A DNA stretch of 64,000 bases from Rhodococcus jostii RHA1 (GTDB lineage: Bacteria; Actinomycetota; Actinomycetes; Mycobacteriales; Mycobacteriaceae). The stretch's first letter is position 1. Every line of letters starts with the position of its first letter. The stretch lies in assembly GCF_000014565.1 (NCBI RefSeq), contig NC_008268.1, forward strand, positions 5,956,501 through 6,020,500. The letters run 5' to 3'. Both the position numbers and the translations under genes were made by a program. Below are positions 1 through 8,476 of this stretch, one piece after another. Under the pieces are notes generated by a model. It saw nothing but the letters and a program-made list of their open reading frames with translations. It was not told the DNA's origin and ran no database searches.

Positions 1-25
1 TCTCCGGATAGGCGCTTCGCGCCCG

Positions 26-63
26 TGCGCCTTTCCGGTAGCCACCGCTACCGGAAGGGCGCA
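26..63 (-). terminator. Hairpin terminator behind the Rv0361-like gene
   Basis: Two 17-base arms (26-42 and 47-63, each ending in or starting with the core CCGGTAGC/GCTACCGG) pair with one wobble around a 4-base loop. The hairpin lies just after the stop codon of the leftward gene that ends at 71. There is no U tract, which is common for actinobacterial terminators. Confidence 0.6.
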
Positions 64-70
64 TAGTCGT

Positions 71-1201
71 TTATCGGGGGTCGCAGATCTTCCAGGTGCC
101 GTCGACCTTCTCGAGGTTGAACGTGCGCCACGACTGCTCGCCGGGGTTGGCGGCCGTGTGGGCCTTCACCTGGGCGATGGCGCTGTCGCCGGTGATCTGC
201 ACGGCGTCGACGCCGCCGACCACCGGAATGTTCTGCTGGTTCACGGCGACCTGGTGGACCTCGGCGAAATCCTGATCCGAGATGCCCTGGTAGTACTCGG
301 CGAGGCTGCCGCAGGTGCTGGTACGCAGCGTTGCCAGATCGCCCTGGGTGAGCGCCGCGACGAACGTGTCGATCGTTCCCTGCACCTGCGCCTCGGGTGA
401 GTTCTCGGCCTGGTTGTTGTTGTAGACCACCGCCCCGGCGACCGCGATGGCGGCGACGACGATGACGCCGGCGGCGATCGCGGCGAACAGCCACGCCTTG
501 CCGTGCCTCTTCGCGGGCTGCTGCGCCGCGGCGACGCGTTGCGGCGCGCTCTGCTGGGGCGGCAGCACCCGCTGCGGTGCGGCCTTCGGCGGTGTGGGCG
601 CCGGCCGCGGGGGAGCGTGCGGCGGCGGCACGGGCCGCGCGTTCTGAGGCTGGTTCGCCTGTGCGGCGGGTCGGGGCGGTGGCGGCGTCGCCGGGACCGC
701 GGGCTTCGTCACCGGGATCGCGACCGTCTCGTCGTCGGACGGCGGTTTCGCCTGCCCCTGCGCCGCCGGGTTCTGTGTGGTGGGTGGGCGGTGCATCTTC
801 ACCGTCGCGGCGTCGCCCGAGGCCGGCACGCCCTTCTGCGTCGGGATCGCGGTGGTGGCCGCCTCGGATGCCTTGTCCGCGGGTTGCGCGGTGGCGTTCG
901 CGCCGGCCTGAGGTGCCTCGGCTCGCGGGCGTGGCGCGGGAGGCTTGGGCAGTTCGGGCTGCGGCTCGTCGGCCTTCTTCTCTGCTGCCTTCTCTGGCGC
1001 CTTCTTCTGCGGGGGCTTCGGCTCGGGCGACTTCGGTGCGGCGGGCGCTGCGCCCGCCGCGGGCCGCGCGGTCTTCGCAGGCTTCGCGGTCGTGTCGGCG
1101 CCACCCGTGCCCTTGCCGGTGGTAGTGCCGGCCGCGGCCGGGCCGGACGGTGTGTCCGCGGCCGGCTTCTGAGTCGATTCGTCTTTCTTCGGGTCCTGCA
1201 C
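71..1201 (-). CDS. Proline/alanine-rich single-pass membrane protein (Rv0361-like)
   Basis: The 376-residue protein has three parts. A long cytoplasmic N-terminal region (about 1-235) is low-complexity and rich in Pro, Ala and Lys. One membrane helix (about 238-262, AWLFAAIAAGVIVVAAIAVA) follows. The C-terminal extracytoplasmic domain of about 110 residues resembles the NTF2-like/DUF4878 folds of mycobacterial membrane proteins. I chose the GTG at 1201 because GAGGGG lies 6 bases upstream; an ATG at 1264 is in frame but less well placed. The gene is divergent from the DUF3151 gene, the same arrangement as Rv0361/Rv0360c in M. tuberculosis. The function is unknown; an envelope role is only inferred from topology. 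Confidence 0.8.
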   Translation of the reverse strand: MQDPKKDESTQKPAADTPSGPAAAGTTTGKGTGGADTTAKPAKTARPAAGAAPAAPKSPEPKPPQKKAPEKAAEKKADEPQPELPKPPAPRPRAEAPQAGANATAQPADKASEAATTAIPTQKGVPASGDAATVKMHRPPTTQNPAAQGQAKPPSDDETVAIPVTKPAVPATPPPPRPAAQANQPQNARPVPPPHAPPRPAPTPPKAAPQRVLPPQQSAPQRVAAAQQPAKRHGKAWLFAAIAAGVIVVAAIAVAGAVVYNNNQAENSPEAQVQGTIDTFVAALTQGDLATLRTSTCGSLAEYYQGISDQDFAEVHQVAVNQQNIPVVGGVDAVQITGDSAIAQVKAHTAANPGEQSWRTFNLEKVDGTWKICDPR

Positions 1202-1339
1202 TCGCTGCCCCTCGGTCTGCAGAGAAATGAACGTTGGGGGCAGCCTAACGACATCGTGCGTCATCGGAGACCGGGACAGGGCGCGTCGCGGACGCGGGCC
1301 GACGCAGTGACGGCGCCGCGGCGGGGGCACAATAGGCGC

Positions 1340-1756
1340 ATGACGTCTTTCGGTGACCTTCTCGGACCACAGCCCACGCTGCTCCCCGGGGACGACGAGG
1401 CCGAGTCGGCCCTGTTGAACCACGAGGATCCGGCTTCCGTCGCAGCCGCCCATCCCACCGCATCCATCGCATGGGCCTACCTGGCCGAGGCGGCCCTCCA
1501 GGCCGACGAGACCATCGCGGCGTACGCCTATGCGCGCACCGGGTACCACCGTGGACTGGACCAGTTGCGTCGCAACGGGTGGAAGGGTTTCGGCCCGGTT
1601 CCGTACAGCCACGAACCCAACCGTGGTTTCCTCCGGTGCGTCGCCGTGCTGGCGAAGGCGGCGAAGGCGATCGGCGAAACGGACGAGTACGCGCGGTGCC
1701 TCGATCTGCTCGAGGACTGCGATCCCCGAGCCGCCGAAGCGCTTGGCGTCGGTTAA
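1340..1756 (+). CDS. DUF3151 family protein (Rv0360c-like)
   Basis: This 138-residue soluble protein has the conserved DUF3151 features: an N-terminal LLGPQPTLLPGD, a helical middle with PTASIAWAYLAE, and a GTGYHRGLDQLRRNGWKGFG-like stretch (here RTGYHRGLDQLRRNGWKG) found across mycobacteria and rhodococci. No catalytic motif is evident and the family has no assigned function. The ATG at 1340 is preceded by CACAAT at 1327-1332, a plausible -10 box only 7 bases away, so the mRNA is probably leaderless. It is divergent from the Rv0361-like gene and its 3' end overlaps the proposed start of the FUSC gene, suggesting co-transcription. Confidence 0.85.
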   Translation: MTSFGDLLGPQPTLLPGDDEAESALLNHEDPASVAAAHPTASIAWAYLAEAALQADETIAAYAYARTGYHRGLDQLRRNGWKGFGPVPYSHEPNRGFLRCVAVLAKAAKAIGETDEYARCLDLLEDCDPRAAEALGVG

Positions 1757-2888
1757 CGCCCTCAGCTCGGCGAAAGTCCGTGGCCGGGACGGGCTGAGGA
1801 CTTCGGCCCAGCGACTGCGGGTGTCGGCACTGCCCATCCTGCAGTGCGCGATCGCTGCCGGCGCCGCCTGGTGGGTGGCGACGGTGGTGATCGGTCACCC
1901 GACGCCGTTCTTCGCGCCGATCGCGGCGGTGGTGTCGCTGGGGCTGTCGCTCGGCGCCCGCCTGCGCCGTTCCGTCGAATTGGTGGCCGGTGTCACGATC
2001 GGGATCGGGGTCGGCGACCTCATCGTCTCCGTCATCGGGAGCGGTACCTGGCAGATCACTCTCGTCGTGATGCTGGCGATGTCCGCGGCCGTATTGCTGA
2101 ACAGCGGACCGATCTTCTCGATGCAGGCGGGTAACTCCGCGGTGCTCGTGGCGACGCTGCTGCCACCCGGCGGCACCGCGGGCATCGACCGCATGGTGGA
2201 CGCCTTGACCGGTGGTCTGGTGGGGATCGCCGTCGTCGCGCTGATTCCCACTCATCCCGTGGGGCGGGCGCGGAAGTACGCCGCGAACATTCTCGGGACC
2301 GCGTCCGAGGTGATGCAGCTGCTGGCCGACGGTCTGGTGGCCAACGACGACAAGCCCATCGAGCAGGCCCTCAAAAAGGCGCGGGCAACGCAGGCGTCCA
2401 TCGACACGCTGCGGACCCACCTCGCGGGCGGCCGTGAGATCAGCCGAATCTCGCCGCTGTACTGGAACACCCGCGGCAGGCTCGAACGACTCACCGCGGC
2501 CGCGGACCCACTCGACAATGCGTTGCGCAACATCCGGGTTCTCGCGCGGCGTTCGCTCACGCTGGTGCGTGACGACGAGATTCTCAACCCACGGCTCGTC
2601 GACCAGGTGGAGAAACTCGCCCACGCCTTGGAGACCCTCCGGCAGATGGCGCTCGCCGACCCCGGGCAGCAACCCGATCAGGCGGAGGCGGCGCGGGTGC
2701 TGCGTTCGGTGGCGTCCGGATTGAAACCGGAACTGGTGGAGAACGCGGGCTTGTCGGCCACGGTCGTCTTCGCGCAGATCCGGTCGCTGACCGTCGACCT
2801 TCTGCAGGTCGCAGGGCTGAAACGCATCTCGGCTATCGCCACCCTGCCGCCGACCGTGGAGAAGCCGGCCTATCGTCCCGAGCTCTGA
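1743..2888 (+). CDS. FUSC-family inner-membrane exporter component
   Basis: The protein has about six hydrophobic helices in its N-terminal half (for example LPILQCAIAAGAAWWVATVV, TPFFAPIAAVVSLGLSLGA, LVAGVTIGIGVGDLIVSVI and ALTGGLVGIAVVALIP) and a long helical cytoplasmic C-terminal domain. This is the layout of fusaric-acid-resistance/aromatic-acid exporter (FUSC) proteins, which move aromatic acids or related small molecules out of the cell. The start is uncertain: TTG at 1743 overlaps the previous gene by 14 bases, and GTG at 1821 would remove 26 residues. I prefer 1743 because it keeps an Arg-rich cytoplasmic tail before helix 1. The substrate cannot be told from the sequence. Confidence 0.75.
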   Translation: MASVNALSSAKVRGRDGLRTSAQRLRVSALPILQCAIAAGAAWWVATVVIGHPTPFFAPIAAVVSLGLSLGARLRRSVELVAGVTIGIGVGDLIVSVIGSGTWQITLVVMLAMSAAVLLNSGPIFSMQAGNSAVLVATLLPPGGTAGIDRMVDALTGGLVGIAVVALIPTHPVGRARKYAANILGTASEVMQLLADGLVANDDKPIEQALKKARATQASIDTLRTHLAGGREISRISPLYWNTRGRLERLTAAADPLDNALRNIRVLARRSLTLVRDDEILNPRLVDQVEKLAHALETLRQMALADPGQQPDQAEAARVLRSVASGLKPELVENAGLSATVVFAQIRSLTVDLLQVAGLKRISAIATLPPTVEKPAYRPEL

Positions 2889-2904
2889 CCGCCCGAGCGC
2901 GCTG

Positions 2905-2933
2905 TTGAACATATGCGTATGTACGCATATGAT
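2905..2933 (+). promoter_or_regulatory. Promoter with embedded 22-bp palindromic operator (ArsR/SmtB-like)
   Basis: TTGAAC (2905-2910) and TATGAT (2928-2933) are separated by exactly 17 bases. A perfect palindrome, CATATGCGTA-TG-TACGCATATG (2910-2931), fills the spacer and part of the -10 box. ATATG...CATAT ends are typical of operators for ArsR/SmtB-type metal sensors, so metal-dependent derepression of the downstream CDF transporter is a reasonable inference. No ArsR gene lies in the window, so the regulator would act in trans. The expected transcription start is near 2940, giving a leader of about 20 bases. Confidence 0.7.
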
Positions 2934-2960
2934 CGGCACAACTCGGGAGGAGGCTCACCC

Positions 2961-3887
2961 ATGGGAGTCGGTCACGGCCATTCGCACGGCCATACGCAAG
3001 GCAGCGGTGAGGTAGGCCCGTCGCGGGGGCGGATCCGCCGCATGGTGATCGCTCTCGTCATCCTCCTCGCATTCCTGGTTCTCGAGGTCGTCGTCGGTCT
3101 GACCGTCAACTCCCTGTCGCTGCTCGCCGACGCCGGGCACATGCTGACCGACGTCGTCGGAATGTCGATGGGGCTCGTCGCACTTGTCCTGGCACGCAAG
3201 GGCAGTGCCACCGCGGCCCGGACCTTCGGCTGGCATCGCGCCGAGGTGCTCACGGCCATGGCCAACGCAGCGATGCTGCTCGCCGTCGCGGTCTGGGTGT
3301 TCTACGAGGCGATCTCCCGCATCGGCGACGCCCCCGAACTTCCCGGCATGGCGCTGATCCTCACCGCAACCGTCGGACTCGCCGCGAACCTCGTGGTGAT
3401 GCTGATGCTGCGCGCCGATTCCAAGGACAGCCTGGCAGTCCGCGGCGCCTACCTCGAAGTGCTCGCGGACGCCGTCGGCAGCGTCGGCGTCCTCATCGCC
3501 GGCGGCGTCGTGCTGGCGTTCGACTGGGCCTACGCCGACATCATCGTCGGTGTCCTCATCTCGCTGTGGGTGGTGCCGCGGGCGATGAAACTCGCCGCCG
3601 CGTCACTGCGCATCCTCACGCAGGCATCCCCCGAGGACGTCGATGTCGAATCGGTGCAGGCCGACCTCGAAGCGCTGCCAGGGGTCACCGGTGTGCACGA
3701 CCTCCACGTGTGGACGCTCACGACGGGAATGGACGTGGCCACCGTCCACCTCACCACGGACGCCGACTCGTCCGTCGTCCTCGAATCGGCGCGGACCGTC
3801 CTCGAGAGCCACTTGCTCTCGCACGCGACAGTGCAGGTGGAATCCACCGCCAACGGACGCCACTGCGCCGAGAACGTCACCTGGTAG
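2961..3887 (+). CDS. Cation diffusion facilitator (CDF) metal efflux transporter
   Basis: This 308-residue protein begins with a His-rich metal-binding tail (HGHSHGHTQ) and has six membrane helices and a cytoplasmic C-terminal domain, the full CDF layout. Such proteins exchange Zn, Cd, Co or similar divalent cations for protons. The first intramembrane metal half-site is visible as HMLTD in SLLADAGHMLTD (HxxxD). The second, in helix 5, reads EVLAD, so Glu replaces the usual His. The ATG at 2961 was chosen over 2913 because GGAGGA lies upstream and because 2913 falls inside the promoter palindrome. It is transcribed alone from the metal-operator-like promoter. The exact metal is not predictable. 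Confidence 0.88.
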   Translation: MGVGHGHSHGHTQGSGEVGPSRGRIRRMVIALVILLAFLVLEVVVGLTVNSLSLLADAGHMLTDVVGMSMGLVALVLARKGSATAARTFGWHRAEVLTAMANAAMLLAVAVWVFYEAISRIGDAPELPGMALILTATVGLAANLVVMLMLRADSKDSLAVRGAYLEVLADAVGSVGVLIAGGVVLAFDWAYADIIVGVLISLWVVPRAMKLAAASLRILTQASPEDVDVESVQADLEALPGVTGVHDLHVWTLTTGMDVATVHLTTDADSSVVLESARTVLESHLLSHATVQVESTANGRHCAENVTW

Positions 3888-3956
3888 GCGCCCTGTCTGT
3901 TTCGTCCGGTATCGCGGCGGGAAATCGTTGCGGGACGACTCACGAAGGGGAACACC

Positions 3957-4367
3957 ATGTCCACTCTCGCAGCGTTCGCACGACCCGTCGCCGTTGCCGC
4001 ACTCGGTGCGGCCGCCCTCTTCGCAGCACCGGCCACCGCCTCCGCGGCGCCGTTCATGCCCGATCCGCTGGCGAACTGTAAGCCCGCCGCGACGCTCGAT
4101 GTCGAAAAAGAAGGCAACGAGGTCGAGTGGGAGTTCGAGGGGCCGAAGGACGCCACGACCGACGCTCAGGTGACCTACCTCAACATTGGCGGCCAGGCGC
4201 CGACGATCGGCTCGTCCGGGCCGTTGACGAACGGTGAGGGTGTCGAACGCGAACTGCCCGGATTCACAGCCCATCTGATCCCCGGCGGAACCTACGATCC
4301 GGACGGTCCTGCCAAGAACGGCGCTGCAACCTGCCCCCTCGGTTTCGGATTCGCGGTCACGCAGTGA
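3957..4367 (+). CDS. Secreted protein of unknown function
   Basis: The 136-residue product has a clear signal peptide (hydrophobic VAVAALGAAALFAAPATASA, cleavage likely after an AxA near residue 30). The mature domain is about 105 residues with two cysteines (in LANCKP and ATCPLG) that could form a disulfide. I do not recognise the family; small secreted beta-rich proteins of this size are common in Rhodococcus and Mycobacterium. GAAGGGG lies a few bases before the ATG at 3957. It follows the CDF gene by 69 bases and converges on the PNPOx gene with a 3-base gap. No function is inferred. Confidence 0.75.
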   Translation: MSTLAAFARPVAVAALGAAALFAAPATASAAPFMPDPLANCKPAATLDVEKEGNEVEWEFEGPKDATTDAQVTYLNIGGQAPTIGSSGPLTNGEGVERELPGFTAHLIPGGTYDPDGPAKNGAATCPLGFGFAVTQ

Positions 4368-4370
4368 CCG

Positions 4371-4832
4371 TCACTTGGTGAACCGGGTGACCTCCGCACC
4401 CGGCCGCCACAGATCGACGTACAGGTGGTCGCCGTCGACGGTGGTGAGCACCACCTCGTCGAGGCCGAGTTCGAAGACCTCCGCCTCGGGGATCTCGTCG
4501 GGGTAGTGCGCGAGGATCTGCTGTTTCCGCTCCCCGAGAATCTCCTCTGCGCGGCCGCTGAGCTTGGCGTCGCCGCCTTCCATCGTGTGGTGACCGGGGT
4601 TGCTGTGGAGAGAGAATCGCGGATCGCGTTGCAGGTCCTGCACTTTGCGGGCACCGACCATCGAGCCGAGTAGCAACGCGCCTTCGTAGAATTCGATCTC
4701 GGTGCCGCTCACCCTCGGGGAACCGTCCTTGCGGAGCGTCGCCAGCACGTGGTGCTTGTGCGCCTCGAAGCGTGCGGCGACAGCCTTGGCGAGGTCGGGT
4801 GCTTCGGTCTCGAACTGCGTCCAGTTGGTCAT
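4371..4832 (-). CDS. PNPOx-like flavin/F420-binding split-barrel protein
   Basis: The 153-residue protein fits the pyridoxamine 5'-phosphate oxidase-like split barrel. It has an N-terminal helix, the strand pair VLATLRKDGSPRVSGTEIEFYEG, a GARKVQDLQRDPRFSLHS segment that in this superfamily contacts the cofactor phosphate, and a C-terminal strand pair. Actinobacterial members bind FMN, F420 or heme and reduce or bind varied small molecules. The sequence does not show which applies. The ATG at 4832 is divergent from the WYL regulator at 4896, and the pairing suggests the regulator may control it. Confidence 0.8.
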   Translation of the reverse strand: MTNWTQFETEAPDLAKAVAARFEAHKHHVLATLRKDGSPRVSGTEIEFYEGALLLGSMVGARKVQDLQRDPRFSLHSNPGHHTMEGGDAKLSGRAEEILGERKQQILAHYPDEIPEAEVFELGLDEVVLTTVDGDHLYVDLWRPGAEVTRFTK

Positions 4833-4857
4833 GCCGACCAGTGTGCTCTCCTATCCC

Positions 4858-4872
4858 TGACATCTACTGTCG
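4858..4872. promoter_or_regulatory. Possible operator between the PNPOx and WYL genes
   Basis: In the 63-base divergent spacer, TGACA (4858-4862) and TGTCG (4868-4872) form an imperfect inverted repeat with a 5-base gap. TAGGAT (4884-4889) is a candidate -10 box 7 bases before the WYL start codon, which would make that mRNA leaderless. An operator role is inferred only from symmetry and position. Confidence 0.3.
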
Positions 4873-4895
4873 GTGATTTTCACTAGGATCGGAGA

Positions 4896-5852
4896 ATGCG
4901 TTCGAGTCGGCTGGTCGAGGTGATGCTCCGTCTGGAGGGCAGTCGCGGGGCCACCGCGCAGCAACTCGCGGACGAACTCGGGGTCTCGGTCCGCACCGTG
5001 TATCGCGACGTCACGGCGTTGTCGGCGGCCGGTGTGCCGTTGTGGACGGAGAGCGGACCCGGTGGCGGAATCCGGTTGCTCGACGGCTGGCAGTCGAAAC
5101 TCGGTGGCATGACGGGCGCGGAGACGTCCGCGTTGATGTTGCTCGGCGTCCCGTCGATCGCCGACGATCTCGGTCTTCGCGACGTCGCCGCTGCAGCGCA
5201 GTCGAAGCTGTTGGGGGCGTTGCCGGTCCCGTTGCGCGCAGGGGCTCAGCTGTGGCGGGATCGGCTCTACGTCGACGCCCCCGGTTGGTTCGACGGGCCA
5301 CGCGACAACGGCGAGCTCCCGGTGGTGGCGTCCTCGGTGCTCGAGGGCCGGCGTCTCGGCATCCGCTACCGCAAGGGGAGCCGTTCGGCAGCACGAACTC
5401 TCGACCCTCTGGGGTTGGTGGCGAAGGCCGGTGTCTGGTATCTCGTTGCGCAGCATCGCGGACGGACGCTGTCGTATCGCGTGTCGCGGATCAGTGACGC
5501 GACCGTGCTGAAACAAGCGTCGGTGCGGCCCGACAACTTCGATCTGGGTGCGTGGTGGACGGCGTCGGTGGCCGAATTCGATCGTGCGCTCCTGCGATTC
5601 CGGTGCCGGGTGCGGCTCTCGCCCGCGTCGTGGCAACGGCTGCCCCGAGTGGTCGGTGTGGAGGCCGCACGGGTCGAACCCGGACCGCCGGACGGCGACG
5701 GCTGGGTGACCGTAGACCTGGTACTCGAGGCCGAGGACGTGGCGCTCGACCAGTTGACCGTTCTCGGCGGGGGAGTCGAGGTGCTCGAGCCGCACTCGTT
5801 GCGAGAATCGCTGCGTGCGGTGGGAGACGCGATCGCCCGCCGGAACGGCTGA
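4896..5852 (+). CDS. HTH/WYL-domain transcriptional regulator
   Basis: This 318-residue regulator starts with a DeoR-type winged helix-turn-helix (about 1-60, with ATAQQLADELGVSVRTVYRD as the recognition region). A WYL domain follows in the middle, visible as LGLVAKAGVWYLVAQHRGRT near residues 165-190, and then a WCX-like C-terminal extension. WYL domains sense ligands, often nucleotides or other small molecules. The start is well defined by the conserved MRSSRLVEVMLRLEGSRG. It is divergent from the PNPOx gene, its most likely target besides itself, and is convergent with the thiolase gene. Confidence 0.88.
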   Translation: MRSSRLVEVMLRLEGSRGATAQQLADELGVSVRTVYRDVTALSAAGVPLWTESGPGGGIRLLDGWQSKLGGMTGAETSALMLLGVPSIADDLGLRDVAAAAQSKLLGALPVPLRAGAQLWRDRLYVDAPGWFDGPRDNGELPVVASSVLEGRRLGIRYRKGSRSAARTLDPLGLVAKAGVWYLVAQHRGRTLSYRVSRISDATVLKQASVRPDNFDLGAWWTASVAEFDRALLRFRCRVRLSPASWQRLPRVVGVEAARVEPGPPDGDGWVTVDLVLEAEDVALDQLTVLGGGVEVLEPHSLRESLRAVGDAIARRNG

Positions 5853-5869
5853 GGTGGACTACTGCCGCG

Positions 5870-7039
5870 TCACACGAGTCGTTCGAGCACCGTGGCATTG
5901 GCGAGTCCGCCGGCCTCGCACATGGTCTGCAGCCCGAACCGGGCCCCGCGCTGCTCCATCGCGTTCACCAGCGTGGTCATGATGCGGGCGCCACTGGCCC
6001 CCAGTGGATGTCCGAGTGCGATCGCACCGCCGTGCACGTTGACGCGGTCCAGGTCGGCTCCGGTGTCTGCCGCCCAGGCCAGGACCACCGACGCGAACGC
6101 CTCGTTGACCTCGAACAGATCGATGTCGGAGATGTCGAGTCCGCTGCGCTGCAGCACCTTGCGTGTCGCGGGAATGACGGCGGTGAGCATCATCAGCGGG
6201 TCGTCGCCGGCGACGGCGAAGCTGTGGAGCCGGGCCAGCGGCCGCAGTCCCAGGCGTCCCGCGATCTCACTCGTGGTGATCATCAGCGCCGCACTTCCGT
6301 CGGACAGGGGACTGCTGTTGCCCGCGGTGATCGACCAGTCGATCTGGGGGAACCGCTCTTCGTAGAAGTCGCTGCGGAACGCCGGTCGCAGGCCGGCGAG
6401 CGCGTCGAGCGTCGTGTCCGGCCGGAGGGCCTCGTCGACGCTCAGCTCCGGCAGGACGGCGAGTTCCTTCGCGAAGTTCCCGGCACTCGTTGCGGCCGCA
6501 GCCTTCTGGTGGCTGCGCAGGGCGAACTCGTCGAGCTGGGTGCGGGACAGTCCCCACCGGGCGGCGATGAGTTCGGCGCTGATGCCCTGCGGGACGAGGC
6601 CGTCGGGGTAGCGGCGCTCGAAGCCCACACCCATCGTTTCGCGTCCGATGCTGCTGGACCCCATCGGAACTCGGCCCATCGATTCGACACCGGCGGCGAC
6701 GACGATGTCGTAGGCACCCGACATCACGCCCTGCGCTGCGAAGTGCACGGCCTGCTGGCTGCTGCCGCACTGCCGGTCGACGGTCGTTCCGGGTACGGAT
6801 TCGGGGAATCCGGCGGCCAGAAGCGCGCTGCGGGTGATGTTCTGGCTCTGGTCCCCGACCTGGGTGACGGTGCCGCCGATGACGTCGTCGATCAGTGCGG
6901 GATCGATTCCCGTGCGTTCGACGAGGGTCGACAGGCTGTGGGCGAGAAGGTCGACGGGGTGCACTCCGTGCAGGGCGCCCGAGGGCTTACCCTTACCGAT
7001 CGGCGTGCGGACGGCCTCGACGATGACGGCGTCTCTCAT
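5870..7039 (-). CDS. Thiolase (acetyl-CoA C-acyltransferase)
   Basis: The 389-residue length is typical of degradative thiolases. Visible catalytic elements are the nucleophile Cys91 in VDRQCGSS, the His of GGAIALGHPLGASGAR and the second Cys in QTMCEAGG. The NEAF motif (FEVNEAFASV) is also present. It would cleave 3-ketoacyl-CoA to acetyl-CoA and a shortened acyl-CoA in fatty-acid or sterol-side-chain breakdown. The CEAGG form differs slightly from the usual CxGGG, as in several actinobacterial FadA paralogues. It stands alone on its strand, with no fadB-type partner next to it, so its specific pathway is not evident. Confidence 0.88.
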   Translation of the reverse strand: MRDAVIVEAVRTPIGKGKPSGALHGVHPVDLLAHSLSTLVERTGIDPALIDDVIGGTVTQVGDQSQNITRSALLAAGFPESVPGTTVDRQCGSSQQAVHFAAQGVMSGAYDIVVAAGVESMGRVPMGSSSIGRETMGVGFERRYPDGLVPQGISAELIAARWGLSRTQLDEFALRSHQKAAAATSAGNFAKELAVLPELSVDEALRPDTTLDALAGLRPAFRSDFYEERFPQIDWSITAGNSSPLSDGSAALMITTSEIAGRLGLRPLARLHSFAVAGDDPLMMLTAVIPATRKVLQRSGLDISDIDLFEVNEAFASVVLAWAADTGADLDRVNVHGGAIALGHPLGASGARIMTTLVNAMEQRGARFGLQTMCEAGGLANATVLERLV

Positions 7040-7058
7040 GATCGTTCCTTTCGGTGCT

Positions 7059-7098
7059 GTGAGTACTTGTCAACCGCGGGCGGTTGACAAGTACTCAC
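7059..7098. repeat. 40-bp palindrome, copy A of the GTGAGTACTTGTCAACC family
   Basis: Nineteen-base arms starting GTGAGTACTTGTCAACC pair perfectly around a 2-base centre. The core is identical to the copy at 10771-10816 and related to the one at 56979-57018. The leftward MFS gene reads into the palindrome and takes its last nine codons and its TGA stop from it. The repeat can fold into a strong hairpin and probably ends transcription of the MFS gene. Confidence 0.85.
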
Positions 7099-8476
7099 GG
7101 GGTGGATTCATCCGTGTGGCGGCGAGTGCGGCGACGACGGCCGCCGCGGCCACCGCCGACCAGGCGAGTTGGAACGCGGAGTGGGTGTCTGCGTAACCGG
7201 TGGTCGTACCGAGGATTGCGACCAGCATGCTCACACCCAGCACGGTTCCGATCTGACGACTCATGGTGACGACGGCGCTACCGGTGGCCGAGCGCGACTG
7301 CGGTAGTCCGGCGGTGGCGGACGACAGGATCGTCGGCAACGCCAGTCCGACCCCGACACCGGCGATCATCCAGCCGGGCAGCAGTTCCGACGCATACTGT
7401 GGTTCCCTCCCGACGGACGAGAGAACGAGCACGGCACCGGCCGCCCACAGGGCACTGCCCGCCGCGGTGACCGCTGCGGCCGAGAACGTGCGGGACAGGA
7501 ACTGGCCGACCACCGCGAACACCGGCACCATCAACGGGCCCGGCGCGATCGCGAGACCCGTCAGCAGCGCGGAGTAGCCCCACACCTGCTGCAGCCACAG
7601 GATGTTCGCGAGCAGGCCGGCCGCGAAGGCGGCACTGAACGCGAGCGCGGTCACGTTCGACCAGGCGAACGTGCGCACCTTCAGCATGGCGGGTTCGATG
7701 AGCGGCTCACGCTGTCGGCTGTTGCTCCACCAGAACAGTGCGACGGACACGGCAGCGACGGTGAAGGCGAGCGCGATTCGGGGGTCGCCCCAACCCCAGT
7801 CGGGTCCCTGGACCAGTCCGAGTGCGAGGGCGCCGATACCGACGGTCAGTAGCGCAGCTCCGAACAGGTCGAGGTCCGCGTCGCGGGCGGCCGGGCGGAA
7901 GTCGGGGACCAACCGGACGGTGGCGATCAGGAACGCGATTCCGATGGGGACGTTGATCAGGAAGGCCCAGCGCCACGACGCCTCGACGAGCAGGCCACCC
8001 ACCACGGGTCCGAAGGCCGCAGCCGCGGCGCCTGACGCGGCCCAGATCCGGACCGCGCCCGCACGTCTGGCTTCGGGGACCGTGCTGATGAGCAGTCCCA
8101 GGCTGGCTGGGGTCAGGGCGGCCGCACCTACGGCCTGGAGCAGTCGGAAGGCGACGAGCAGCCACAGCGAGGGGCTCAGCGCGCATGCCGCGCTGGCCGC
8201 GGTGAACAGCGCCAACCCGAGAAGGAATCCGCGCCGGCGGCCGACGCGGTCGGCCCAGCGTCCGAGCGGAACCAGGAGGGCGGCGAACACGATCGCGTAG
8301 CCGCCCAGCACCCAGCTGAGGTCGCCGAGGCTGTACCCGGGATAGCTCGCCGCGATGTCGCCGAACGCGACGTTGACGACGAACAGATCGAGGCTGGCGA
8401 CGAACGACGCGCCGGAGAGGACGGTGAGGAGCGGGCCGAGCCGCACTTCCTCACGCACCTGACTATTGAGGGCCAT
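7070..8476 (-). CDS. MFS drug exporter, DHA2 (14-helix EmrB/QacA) type
   Basis: The 468-residue protein has about 14 hydrophobic helices and the family motifs: GRWADRVGRRRGFLLG (motif A, loop 2-3) and the motif-C region ALTPASLG...AFGPVVGGLLVE. Such proteins export drugs, dyes or toxic metabolites using the proton gradient. The ATG at 8476 is covered by an operator (8460-8481). TAGCCT on the minus strand (8484-8489) lies 7 bases before it, so the transcript is probably leaderless and directly repressible. The last nine residues come from the palindrome at 7059-7098. It is divergent from the molybdopterin operon and shares operator sequences with the HxlR gene at 10274, its likely repressor. 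Confidence 0.9.
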   Translation of the reverse strand: MALNSQVREEVRLGPLLTVLSGASFVASLDLFVVNVAFGDIAASYPGYSLGDLSWVLGGYAIVFAALLVPLGRWADRVGRRRGFLLGLALFTAASAACALSPSLWLLVAFRLLQAVGAAALTPASLGLLISTVPEARRAGAVRIWAASGAAAAAFGPVVGGLLVEASWRWAFLINVPIGIAFLIATVRLVPDFRPAARDADLDLFGAALLTVGIGALALGLVQGPDWGWGDPRIALAFTVAAVSVALFWWSNSRQREPLIEPAMLKVRTFAWSNVTALAFSAAFAAGLLANILWLQQVWGYSALLTGLAIAPGPLMVPVFAVVGQFLSRTFSAAAVTAAGSALWAAGAVLVLSSVGREPQYASELLPGWMIAGVGVGLALPTILSSATAGLPQSRSATGSAVVTMSRQIGTVLGVSMLVAILGTTTGYADTHSAFQLAWSAVAAAAVVAALAATRMNPPREYLSTARG

